A DNA stretch of 38,427 bases from a virus: positions 1 to 38,427 of IMG/VR virus record IMGVR_UViG_3300033991_000034. The stretch is one strand, 5' to 3'. A program made the translations under genes and the position numbers. The number at the start of each line of letters is the position of its first letter. Position 1 is the first letter of the stretch. Below the pieces are notes generated by a model. It ran no database searches. It was not told the origin of the DNA and was given only the letters and a program-made list of their open reading frames with translations. Shown here piece by piece: positions 9,457 to 16,545 of this stretch.

Positions 9457-9911
9457 TATGGGTATCCCTCCACCTTATGAATGATGACTATGATTTCCGC
9501 ACCAACACTCCGGCTTTCGGCGAATTCCAGATTGATCCCTTCGCTTGCAAAGCCCATGAGCATGTATCTGTCTCCGAAGTCCATGTCCGACTTGATGACG
9601 GTGATGACCTGGTCTACAAGGTCAAGCGTCGACGCGAGTTGTTCGACGCCCCCCGAATAGCTCGTATGTACTCTGACCGATATTCTGATCTCGTGATTTT
9701 CGATGAACTGACCAGAGCCGAAGCCGGCATCCGATGTTACCGGAATGTTGCTCACCGGCTCGACGGTGATTGCATCGAGCACGAGATTGGCCACCGCATG
9801 ATATGAATAGACGTTGACCAGTGGTGAAGGCGATGGTGAAACGCCGACACCGATTTCATCCAACAGCCGATTGTAGACCTTGCTGTGGGCCGTGGCGGTC
9901 GTCGTCGACAT
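9456..9911 (-). CDS. Tail terminator/completion-like protein with a Ser-Pro insert
   Basis: 151 aa, overlapping both neighbours by one base. The sequence alternates beta strands and helices (HEIRISVRVHTSYSGGVEQLA, then STLDLVDQVITVIKSDMDF and VGAEIIVIIHKVEG), as in tail terminator proteins. The short tract SPSPSP (bases 9822-9839) is inserted near the N-terminus. Together with the next gene it occupies the place of a tail completion pair between head-tail joining and tube genes. The function is inferred from position. Confidence 0.5.
   Translation of the reverse strand: MSTTTATAHSKVYNRLLDEIGVGVSPSPSPLVNVYSYHAVANLVLDAITVEPVSNIPVTSDAGFGSGQFIENHEIRISVRVHTSYSGGVEQLASTLDLVDQVITVIKSDMDFGDRYMLMGFASEGINLEFAESRSVGAEIIVIIHKVEGYP
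9822..9839 (-). repeat. Ser-Pro tract in a tail terminator-like gene
   Basis: Three Ser-Pro units (SPSPSP) near the N-terminus. Confidence 0.65.
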
Positions 9912-10309
9912 CAGTTCGCCCCTCTGCTCGATACGTAGATGATGTCGACAACGATCCGGCTGCTTGAATATGCGTCGTCCGTTATCAAGTTGACCGGCTC
10001 TTGCCCGACGAGCTGCATTTGAAGTGCACCCGTCGGCAGTGTTGCACCCTCGATGACGTCCTTAACGTCGACAATCAAGTCCTCAATAGCCTCACCCTTG
10101 ACCATGAGGATGAGATCAACGGTCAGCCCCCAGCGCGTGTGCGTTGCGTCTCTGACCAACACCTCTTCGGTCGAGGCCAACACGCCGATATATGGTGCGG
10201 CGTCACGAGCGCCCTGGGGTGTTTTCAACCTTCGTGTACACGTCACGCTCGTAATGCCGCCGAGCATCGTGACCAGGCTGTCGATCAGCGTCTCTTTGGT
10301 GTCAGGCAC
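9911..10309 (-). CDS. Tail terminator-like protein
   Basis: 132 aa (MPDTKETLIDSLVTMLGGI) with the compact alpha/beta pattern of tail terminator proteins: an N-terminal helix, then RWGLTVDLILMVKGEA, a helix, and SSSRIVVDIIYVSSRG. It overlaps the upstream HK97 gp10-like gene by 8 bases. The role would be capping the tail tube at the neck. This is an inference from gene order and secondary-structure pattern. Confidence 0.55.
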   Translation of the reverse strand: MPDTKETLIDSLVTMLGGITSVTCTRRLKTPQGARDAAPYIGVLASTEEVLVRDATHTRWGLTVDLILMVKGEAIEDLIVDVKDVIEGATLPTGALQMQLVGQEPVNLITDDAYSSSRIVVDIIYVSSRGAN

Positions 10310-10706
10310 GGAACAACCTCGTCATGTAATCCCGGAGAATGCGCTTGATCTGAGTCTTCGATTGGACGAAAGCGCGGGTGGCGTATGATGTTTTTTTGAT
10401 CTTCGTCTTGTGACCTCGACCGGTCATGCCCCCGAGGTCGTGGATACGGGCATAAGGCACTTGTCCGAGATCGGACTGAATGGACAATTGCCAGCCGAGA
10501 TTCGATAAGCGGCTCAGCACATACTCCCATGAGTCATGCAGTCGACCCGTCCGCCTATGCAGATAGCGCCCGCTACAGTTGCGCCGAACGTTGCGCACCA
10601 CCAGCACGCCTATCTTATCCAGTTCGACCGGCAATCTGCCGAGGTGTTCCAGCGCATGCGGCAGCTTGCGAGATTTCAATGGCGGCCTGACTGTCAGCGG
10701 CATCAC
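10302..10706 (-). CDS. Head-tail joining protein (HK97 gp10-like / virion morphogenesis)
   Basis: 134 aa, four-base overlap (ATGA) with the upstream connector gene. It is basic, with segments TGRLHDSWEYVLSRLSNLG, VPYARIHDLGGMTGRG and KRILRDYMTRLFRA. The pattern 'YARIHDLGG' near the C-terminal part is typical of phage morphogenesis proteins of the HK97 gp10 / Mu gpG type. It lies between connector and terminator genes as expected for a neck component. Confidence 0.65.
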   Translation of the reverse strand: MMPLTVRPPLKSRKLPHALEHLGRLPVELDKIGVLVVRNVRRNCSGRYLHRRTGRLHDSWEYVLSRLSNLGWQLSIQSDLGQVPYARIHDLGGMTGRGHKTKIKKTSYATRAFVQSKTQIKRILRDYMTRLFRA

Positions 10707-11302
10707 CTATACCTCTTGTACTTGGCGATGATGGTCGCGAAGTCCCGCGATACCGAGGCAAAACCAAACGGCGTTTGCCACAATGCGTCCATATTATCCG
10801 CGTAAGTAAATGACTGCTCGCCGTCAGATTGCGATTTGATACCATCTCTGATCTGTCTCTTCTCGAAATGCTGAATCAGCAGAAAGCAGGCGTATTTCAG
10901 ATCAGGGGGTATGCCGTCGTCATATCCATAACTGTAGGTGATGCGCCAGTTGTCGACGCCCTTGTGGAACGTGTAGCGCTCGGTAAACCAGACCTTGCCC
11001 GTCTCCTCGTCCCAGGTAAACGTCATGTTGAGTTCGGAAACATCCTGCCAGTCGGTGCCCGTCCAGTACTCGATGGTATCCACGCTGTCTATCGGTGCGT
11101 TTCGAGTCCATATCCGAAACTTGCCGTTGCCGCTGAATATCTCGACGGTGTCCAGGGGTGATGGGCTGCAAGCATAGAGATCGCGGTCGAGTTCTTTCTC
11201 GATGACCTCAGTCGCCATTTCGATCAAAGCTTCGACTTGGGCCTGATTCTCCAGAGGCAGAGTCTTGTTCGCAAACTCGGCATATTCGGCGATTGTTATC
11301 AT
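10703..11302 (-). CDS. Head-tail connector (HK97 gp6-like adaptor)
   Basis: 199 aa, GGAGG ribosome site upstream of ATG at 11302. The N-terminal helices (AEYAEFANKTLPLENQAQVE, then EALIEMATEVIEKELDRDL) and the mixed strand region (IEYWTGTDWQDVSEL, then WRITYSYGYDDGIPPDLKYAC) match the gp6-like adaptor family that docks under the portal. A two-unit Ser-Pro insert (SPSP, bases 11156-11167) interrupts a predicted beta hairpin just after DRDLYAC. Confidence 0.72.
   Translation of the reverse strand: MITIAEYAEFANKTLPLENQAQVEALIEMATEVIEKELDRDLYACSPSPLDTVEIFSGNGKFRIWTRNAPIDSVDTIEYWTGTDWQDVSELNMTFTWDEETGKVWFTERYTFHKGVDNWRITYSYGYDDGIPPDLKYACFLLIQHFEKRQIRDGIKSQSDGEQSFTYADNMDALWQTPFGFASVSRDFATIIAKYKRYR
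11156..11167 (-). repeat. Two-unit Ser-Pro tract in the connector gene
   Basis: SPSP in a beta-hairpin position just after DRDLYAC. Confidence 0.5.
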
Positions 11303-11311
11303 CTATGACCC

Positions 11312-11458
11312 TCAACCTCCCGGCCACCAACTCGGTCTAATTCGTAAGATGCCGTCATCTGATAGTTTATGTTTTCTTTTCTCATCGGCTATGTTTTTAG
11401 CTATTTCCTTTAATAGCCGACTGTCGCTCCAAAAAATGCGCTTGATGAAGTTTATCAT
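11312..11458 (-). CDS. 48-aa basic small ORF
   Basis: A short frame begins at ATG 11458 with a strong AGGAG site six bases upstream and ends at 11312, before the connector gene. It starts MINFIKRIFWSDSRLLKEIA and ends RIRPSWWPGG. Its spacing fills the gap between the decoration-like gene and the connector, and its ribosome site is better than several accepted genes. No family recognised. It could be a small structural or regulatory peptide. Confidence 0.5.
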   Translation of the reverse strand: MINFIKRIFWSDSRLLKEIAKNIADEKRKHKLSDDGILRIRPSWWPGG

Positions 11459-11479
11459 CCGAACTCCTGGCTGTAAGTT

Positions 11480-11507
11480 ACGCGAGCGCCGGTTAAGACG
11501 CTCGCGT
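11480..11507. other. Perfect 9-bp hairpin between head genes
   Basis: ACGCGAGCG pairs with CGCTCGCGT across a 10-base loop. It lies between the decoration-like gene stop and the 48-aa ORF. No T-run follows on the minus strand, so it looks more like an mRNA-stabilising or attenuating hairpin than a full terminator. Confidence 0.5.
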
Positions 11508-11521
11508 CGTGAAGGCGGAAG

Positions 11522-12307
11522 TTAGCTGACTAACTCCCTGTCAACCCAGAAACACCAGAGCTTGCAACCGGCCGTAACAGTCGGTGAAACCTGGTCTATC
11601 CGAATGGTATCATCATCCGTGATCTCGACTTCCGCCGCTACTTCATCGAGTCCCTCTGCTGATGTCTCATCGGTTGCGTAACACACCAACACTTCATCTT
11701 CGGTCTTGATACCGGTGATGGTGATATCCGAGCCGTCCGAGACTCCCATTGTACCGAGCGTGAACCGCAGATACATTGACGCCTCGGCCGTCACCTGATC
11801 TTTCGCGTGCCACATGACCATCAGTTGGTCGCTGTCTGTAGCCGCCGAGCACTTGATTTCGCCGTCATCGCTTATCGTAGTCGTGTCGGTGCGATCAGTA
11901 AGTGCACCGGTTGTCACCGCGATTTCGATGCAGCTAATCAGGGCATCCTTTTCCATGATGCCGCTTACCGGAATAGCGACGTTGGCAAGCGCCCCATCGA
12001 CAAGATCGCCCTCGATCATCGGTGAGGCCTGCTGATCGGCGTTCGACGTGCACGCCATCCACCAGACAGCAACCTTGTCATCGGTAGACGTCGGACATTT
12101 GACCTTGCCAGCGATAATACTTGAACTCGCAGTATCGTTCGTCGGCAGGTTGGTTGTCACTGCGATATTGACGACTGCGATAAGCTGATCGCCGACAGCT
12201 ATAGCCGTTCCGTCTTTCGCTGTGCACGTAATGCCCGCCGTAGACGAATCAGCCGCACCGGTGAGCAGAGCAAATTTGATCAGTGCTGAACGAGTTGGCC
12301 CGTCCAT
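11522..12307 (-). CDS. Triplicated beta-domain protein, likely capsid decoration
   Basis: 261 aa that reads as three tandem copies of a roughly 80-residue module. Shared marks are a 'GDxLIAVVNIAVTT / DALISCIEIAVTT / DEVLVCYATDETS' strand, an Ile/Lys-Cys stretch (GKVKCPTSTDD, GEIKCSAATDS, DTIRIDQVS) and a closing strand (KVAVWWMACTS, QLMVMWHAKDQ, KLWCFWVDREL). It lies directly downstream of the capsid gene, the place of head decoration proteins, where copies of small beta proteins bind the capsid surface. The triplication is seen in the sequence. The decoration role is inferred. Confidence 0.6.
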   Translation of the reverse strand: MDGPTRSALIKFALLTGAADSSTAGITCTAKDGTAIAVGDQLIAVVNIAVTTNLPTNDTASSSIIAGKVKCPTSTDDKVAVWWMACTSNADQQASPMIEGDLVDGALANVAIPVSGIMEKDALISCIEIAVTTGALTDRTDTTTISDDGEIKCSAATDSDQLMVMWHAKDQVTAEASMYLRFTLGTMGVSDGSDITITGIKTEDEVLVCYATDETSAEGLDEVAAEVEITDDDTIRIDQVSPTVTAGCKLWCFWVDRELVS

Positions 12308-12327
12308 ATCCTTACTCCTCTCTCACC

Positions 12328-13881
12328 TTACGCGGTGTGCTGAATGTTAATCATCTCGGATACCGGATAGATCGCATCGGCTGAAATCTTGCCGAAGTCC
12401 CATCTGGCCGTCGCCACGAACTGCTGCTGCTGCGTCAGGATGTTCTTGTTGTATTCAACGGTCACACCTCGGCGCTGAGCCAGCCGGAAACTCGGCTTGT
12501 GAGCGCAGCACATCGACGTATGCTTGACATCCGTGTTTGAGTCGAAGATGCCTGCACTCGTCAACTGCTCATCATACTGAGCCGAGACGTAGATTTCCGA
12601 GCCATCTATTGTCGGCAGGGTGCCGGAAATCATGAAGGCCAGCACGCCAAGAGCATCTTCCTTGTACAAGGCTGTCTGTGTCTGTGTCCGTCCTTTGAGA
12701 CCAGTTACATAGATGCAGTCGCCGGGCTTGATGCCTGCGACGCCCATGTCGCCTTTGCAGTCGGTGAAATTGACGATTTCGAGAGCGCCAACGCCGGTTG
12801 TCGCCGAGGATACTTCGATGTCGCGGTAATGATTGGCGCTTGCCAATCCGAGCTTGCGCAGACCTTTCCAGCTCGTCTCGACCTGATAGGTCTGGTAGTG
12901 TGTGATGACCGTGTTGTCGAAATGGGTGGCCGAATCGTCACCGTTGATGATTGCCGACTCACGGCCTTCGTCCAGCGCCATCGCCAGCTCTTTCCGAATG
13001 AAGCTGACCATATCGAGAATCGAATCCTCGGTCAGCTCCTCGGATGAGATCAGGGCGCCGATGAATACTTCCGGGGTAAACGTCTTGACACCGGTCGCCA
13101 CGTTGGTCTTGCGCGCCTCGGTCGCATTGTCGACAAGAGCTTCACTGCCTTTATAGACAACCGCCTTGCCGTTCTGGAACGGGAATTTGGCCGATCCACC
13201 CTTCGGCATGATCCAGGTTTCGAACTTACTTGCGAGCGTCGGTACGGTGCGCAGGTACTCGTTGAATTCAGTCGAGAGTTCCGATGGCACCCATTCGTAA
13301 CCATAGCCGGTGTTTCCTCCGGCCATCGCCAGCGCCACCTCACGGTCGAACTTCTCGGTCTCTTTCATGAGCTGCTGGAACAGCTTGCTCTTCTGAATCG
13401 CATAGCCCGACCGTCCGCGCTGCTTGAAACGCTCGATTGCATCCCAGAACAGAACGGCGTCATGCAGGTCGCGCAGGTTCTTCAGGTCGTGGCCTGCGTT
13501 CATCGACTTGTAGTCGACGGGCATCTGGAACAGACAGAACGCGCGCTGCTCCACGTCGTGCACTTTGTTCCCCTGCTCGTCGGTCAGCCATGATAGATTG
13601 GTCAGCATCGACCGGTAGTCGGTATAGGCGACGCGGTTGTTGTTGATGTCGGCGAGCTGCTTGGCTTCCTTGACCTCTGCGGCGATCTTCTCGACATCGC
13701 CGAGAATCTTGTCCATGCGATCCTGAAGCTCGGCCTTCGTGATAACCGCATCGGTGAACTTCCGCTGGTCATCACGCACTGTAGCGATGATACTCGAAAG
13801 CTCCTCGTACTTTTTGCCAAGCGTGTCCTGATGCTCCTCCAACTTCTGGAGGGCAATTACTTCCTTGTTCGGTTCTGCCAT
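12328..13881 (-). CDS. Major capsid protein from a nested in-frame start
   Basis: Met277 of the polyprotein (ATG at 13881) is preceded by AGGGAG seven bases upstream, a good Shine-Dalgarno signal inside the coding frame. Translation from it gives 517 aa starting MAEPNKEVIALQKLEE: the coiled-coil delta domain followed by the HK97-fold shell domain. This arrangement would separate high-level capsid synthesis from lower-level protease synthesis, comparable to the nested C/Nu3 genes of lambda. The internal site is seen directly. Its use is inferred. Confidence 0.6.
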   Translation of the reverse strand: MAEPNKEVIALQKLEEHQDTLGKKYEELSSIIATVRDDQRKFTDAVITKAELQDRMDKILGDVEKIAAEVKEAKQLADINNNRVAYTDYRSMLTNLSWLTDEQGNKVHDVEQRAFCLFQMPVDYKSMNAGHDLKNLRDLHDAVLFWDAIERFKQRGRSGYAIQKSKLFQQLMKETEKFDREVALAMAGGNTGYGYEWVPSELSTEFNEYLRTVPTLASKFETWIMPKGGSAKFPFQNGKAVVYKGSEALVDNATEARKTNVATGVKTFTPEVFIGALISSEELTEDSILDMVSFIRKELAMALDEGRESAIINGDDSATHFDNTVITHYQTYQVETSWKGLRKLGLASANHYRDIEVSSATTGVGALEIVNFTDCKGDMGVAGIKPGDCIYVTGLKGRTQTQTALYKEDALGVLAFMISGTLPTIDGSEIYVSAQYDEQLTSAGIFDSNTDVKHTSMCCAHKPSFRLAQRRGVTVEYNKNILTQQQQFVATARWDFGKISADAIYPVSEMINIQHTA

Positions 13882-14709
13882 TCTCTGACTCCCTTCAGTT
13901 ATGGCGTGTGTTGTAAGATTGTCATCTGAGTTCTTGATTGTGAAACCGGCGGCCGGATCAGCCGGTAAATTGACGAGCGACACCTCCTTCAACTGGCCTT
14001 TGATAACCGTGAGAATCTCCGTCTTCTCCTCAAATGACCATTCGATCATCTGAAAGCCGACCGAGAACGATTTCAGTACCCGCTCACGCACAGCCCGCAG
14101 CATTACAGGCGGATTCTCAGCGAAGATACGGCCATGAACATAAAGACCTTTGTCTTTTCTGATCTCGTATTTTTCGATCTTGCCGATAGGCACCGCTGCT
14201 TGTTCATGAAACCCAAGCACTCGACCGTTGTATCGATCAAACGCTCCATCCCATTTCCAGGCCGTGTGCGGAATGCGCAGCTTCCGATCTTCGATCAGCG
14301 TATCGGTAACCGCATATCCCTCGAAAAGGATGTCATTAGTCTCGGAATCATCGGCGAGCGTGATGTCCGAGTCGGCGATATGTGAGCTGAGATCGGTATC
14401 GAATAGCCGCACAAGCGCCGATTCGCCGGAATAGACCGGTAGATCGGCAAGCCCGATAGTCTCACCATCGTCCGCCTGAATCTTATAATCGTGATCGGTT
14501 ACCCACTTCTTGGCGCGTTCGACCGTCCACTTGTCCTTGATGAAAAGAAAGGATTGAACCGAAGTCGCATCTGATCCCTTCTTACGCCCGATGACCGCCT
14601 TGATCCCCTCATCGCGTGAAATCCAGGTTATGCGAAACGAGTTCTCCTCGAACGATCCCGGCTGTGCGACTCGAATCCTTATGTATTGATCGGTAATGTC
14701 AATCGGCAC
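12328..14709 (-). CDS. Prohead protease - scaffold - major capsid polyprotein
   Basis: 793 aa. Residues 1-265 are a phage prohead serine protease: WTVERAKKWVTDH at about 61-73, GFHEQAAVPIG with candidate catalytic His168, LKSFSVGFQMIEW around Ser214/216, and LKEVSLVNLPADPAA at 240-254. Residues about 280-375 are a coiled-coil scaffold/delta domain (VIALQKLEEHQDTLGKKYEEL). The remainder is an HK97-fold major capsid protein (ISSEELTEDSILDMVSFIRKE). Fused protease-capsid genes are known in tailed phages. A strong internal start (ATG at 13881) would give the capsid part alone, so this full-length form may be made in small amounts as the protease and scaffold source. Confidence 0.85.
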   Translation of the reverse strand: MPIDITDQYIRIRVAQPGSFEENSFRITWISRDEGIKAVIGRKKGSDATSVQSFLFIKDKWTVERAKKWVTDHDYKIQADDGETIGLADLPVYSGESALVRLFDTDLSSHIADSDITLADDSETNDILFEGYAVTDTLIEDRKLRIPHTAWKWDGAFDRYNGRVLGFHEQAAVPIGKIEKYEIRKDKGLYVHGRIFAENPPVMLRAVRERVLKSFSVGFQMIEWSFEEKTEILTVIKGQLKEVSLVNLPADPAAGFTIKNSDDNLTTHAITEGSQRMAEPNKEVIALQKLEEHQDTLGKKYEELSSIIATVRDDQRKFTDAVITKAELQDRMDKILGDVEKIAAEVKEAKQLADINNNRVAYTDYRSMLTNLSWLTDEQGNKVHDVEQRAFCLFQMPVDYKSMNAGHDLKNLRDLHDAVLFWDAIERFKQRGRSGYAIQKSKLFQQLMKETEKFDREVALAMAGGNTGYGYEWVPSELSTEFNEYLRTVPTLASKFETWIMPKGGSAKFPFQNGKAVVYKGSEALVDNATEARKTNVATGVKTFTPEVFIGALISSEELTEDSILDMVSFIRKELAMALDEGRESAIINGDDSATHFDNTVITHYQTYQVETSWKGLRKLGLASANHYRDIEVSSATTGVGALEIVNFTDCKGDMGVAGIKPGDCIYVTGLKGRTQTQTALYKEDALGVLAFMISGTLPTIDGSEIYVSAQYDEQLTSAGIFDSNTDVKHTSMCCAHKPSFRLAQRRGVTVEYNKNILTQQQQFVATARWDFGKISADAIYPVSEMINIQHTA

Positions 14710-14733
14710 ATATCTCTCCCTTCATCCATGAAG

Positions 14734-16512
14734 TTATCTGCATCCCTGCTCGAACAATGCAAGCCTTGAGGTTTTGACCGCATCCATAAGCAAGTCATGC
14801 GTCAACGCCTGCGCCTGCGCGTATGTAAAGAGTTGTCTCACCTCCCGCAAGAATTTTTCGAGCGGCCACTGATATTCATCCGCATCGGCCACAAGCGATT
14901 GTATGTTCAACGCTATCTGCCTGTAGTGCGCTGCAATGGTCATCGGCATGTTGTTCAATGCCGACTCCATTTCTTTGCTCGTGCGAGGATCGAAGCCGCC
15001 GTTGCCCGCAGCCTTTTCCCTCAGTCGCACCACTACGCGACCCACGATCACCCGCTTGAGCATCGGCAAGCAAGCCTGTTCCATTTGCGAGACCATATCG
15101 CGAATGTTGAAGCATGACCTAGTCACCGACTGCGGATCGATGAGCATACTCATCATGCTGCCGTTCAGCGTCTTCTCCGTCAGCTTGATAGCGACTTTCG
15201 TATACTGAGAGCGCAACACGGAATGTATCGCGCGCTCGGATTCTTCGACTTCTTCTTTCGTCGGCAGTTCTTCCGGTTCCGGCTCTTCCTCTTCAGGCTT
15301 TTCGCCCACCGGAGGCTTCTGTTCTTTCGGCAACGGCGGATAGTCGAGCTTTTCTCTGATCTCATCAGCCGTCAGCACACCCGCATCAACATAATTCTTG
15401 TACTCGATGGACTGCTTAAGCGGATCGCCCTTGAGCGCCGGGACATTCGACAGATCGAACTTGACCTGAAACTCCTCACCATAGACAGGCCAGATCATTT
15501 GCTTGTTGATCGCCGCCTCGAATACCATGAGTATTGGTATGACCGTGTTGTTCCAGAAGTCCAAGTCCTGGGCCAGTGCGTTTGCATAGTTCGAGTATTC
15601 CATAACCCCACCCCGGAATGGTGGCAGCCCGAATGCTCCGAATATCTTCTCGCGGTTGTGTCTGAGCAGTTCCCCGAATGCAATGTCCTTATGCTTGATG
15701 TCCGCTGTTTCGAGCTTACCCGCGAACTGATTGACGAACAGCTTGAATGCATTCTCGACACCACCCACATCGCTCGTTAATGCATCGAGCAATTGATTAT
15801 GCTGTTCTTCGGATAGATCATGCTCTGGCGTGAACATACCATGCAACATCGCCCCATGTTCGAAAAATTTGCTATTGAACGTGTTGACGAAATGATCCAT
15901 CATAATCTCGACGCGCACGCTGTTTATGCGGCTGATACCATAGTAGGGAGAGCTTGGAGTCAAGTCTCTGACGTGCAGCACCTGATTGAGCTTGTAGTTT
16001 TTCGACCGTGTAGTGCCCTGTCCGATAATGTAGCCGCTCGGCTCGCCCGATTCCGAAAGTGTCATCTTCACCTGGCGCGGATCGCGCGGCCAGAGTTCGA
16101 TGTTCTCGTTCGGTCCGGTCACCCTTTCGATAGTGGCAAAGGCATTGCCATCGCCCAGATAGCTCTTCACCTGATGGCGAATGAAGTCGATCCATGAGTG
16201 CGTCGGATTCGGATTCTTGATGATCCGATTCGCAGGATGGTCCTGATCCTCATATTCGCGCTCGATACCACCAATGGTCTCCATGCCTTTGATTCTGACC
16301 GGCAGGCTGGCCACAGCATCAGAGATCGCGCGCGTCGCTATGTAGACGCTGGAGTTGACCGTCTCCGCCTCGACATCGTGATAGGTGCGAGGATCGCGAC
16401 CGGCCACGCGCTGAGAGCCGTAATGTACCCAGGACTCGATACCGGCAGCACGATCTTTGAGTTTAACCGACCGCTTGCGGCCGACAGATATTTCCCAGCC
16501 GAATAGGTTCAT
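14734..16512 (-). CDS. Portal protein (HK97 family)
   Basis: 592 aa. The N-terminal 400 residues match the HK97-type portal: NSSVYIATRAISDAVASLPVR, then DFIRHQVKSYLGDGNAFATIE, WPRDPRQVKM, HVRDLTPSSPYYGISRINS and REKIFGAFGLPPF. A Pro/Glu-rich hinge (EKPEEEEPEPEELPTKEE) leads into an extra helical C-terminal domain of about 150 residues. That extension is longer than a minimal portal and could form the barrel or carry a morphogenesis function. Order terminase-portal-protease-capsid is the canonical head module. Confidence 0.9.
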   Translation of the reverse strand: MNLFGWEISVGRKRSVKLKDRAAGIESWVHYGSQRVAGRDPRTYHDVEAETVNSSVYIATRAISDAVASLPVRIKGMETIGGIEREYEDQDHPANRIIKNPNPTHSWIDFIRHQVKSYLGDGNAFATIERVTGPNENIELWPRDPRQVKMTLSESGEPSGYIIGQGTTRSKNYKLNQVLHVRDLTPSSPYYGISRINSVRVEIMMDHFVNTFNSKFFEHGAMLHGMFTPEHDLSEEQHNQLLDALTSDVGGVENAFKLFVNQFAGKLETADIKHKDIAFGELLRHNREKIFGAFGLPPFRGGVMEYSNYANALAQDLDFWNNTVIPILMVFEAAINKQMIWPVYGEEFQVKFDLSNVPALKGDPLKQSIEYKNYVDAGVLTADEIREKLDYPPLPKEQKPPVGEKPEEEEPEPEELPTKEEVEESERAIHSVLRSQYTKVAIKLTEKTLNGSMMSMLIDPQSVTRSCFNIRDMVSQMEQACLPMLKRVIVGRVVVRLREKAAGNGGFDPRTSKEMESALNNMPMTIAAHYRQIALNIQSLVADADEYQWPLEKFLREVRQLFTYAQAQALTHDLLMDAVKTSRLALFEQGCR

Positions 16513-16545
16513 TGTTATCCCTTCACAAAATGAACATTGCGATTC

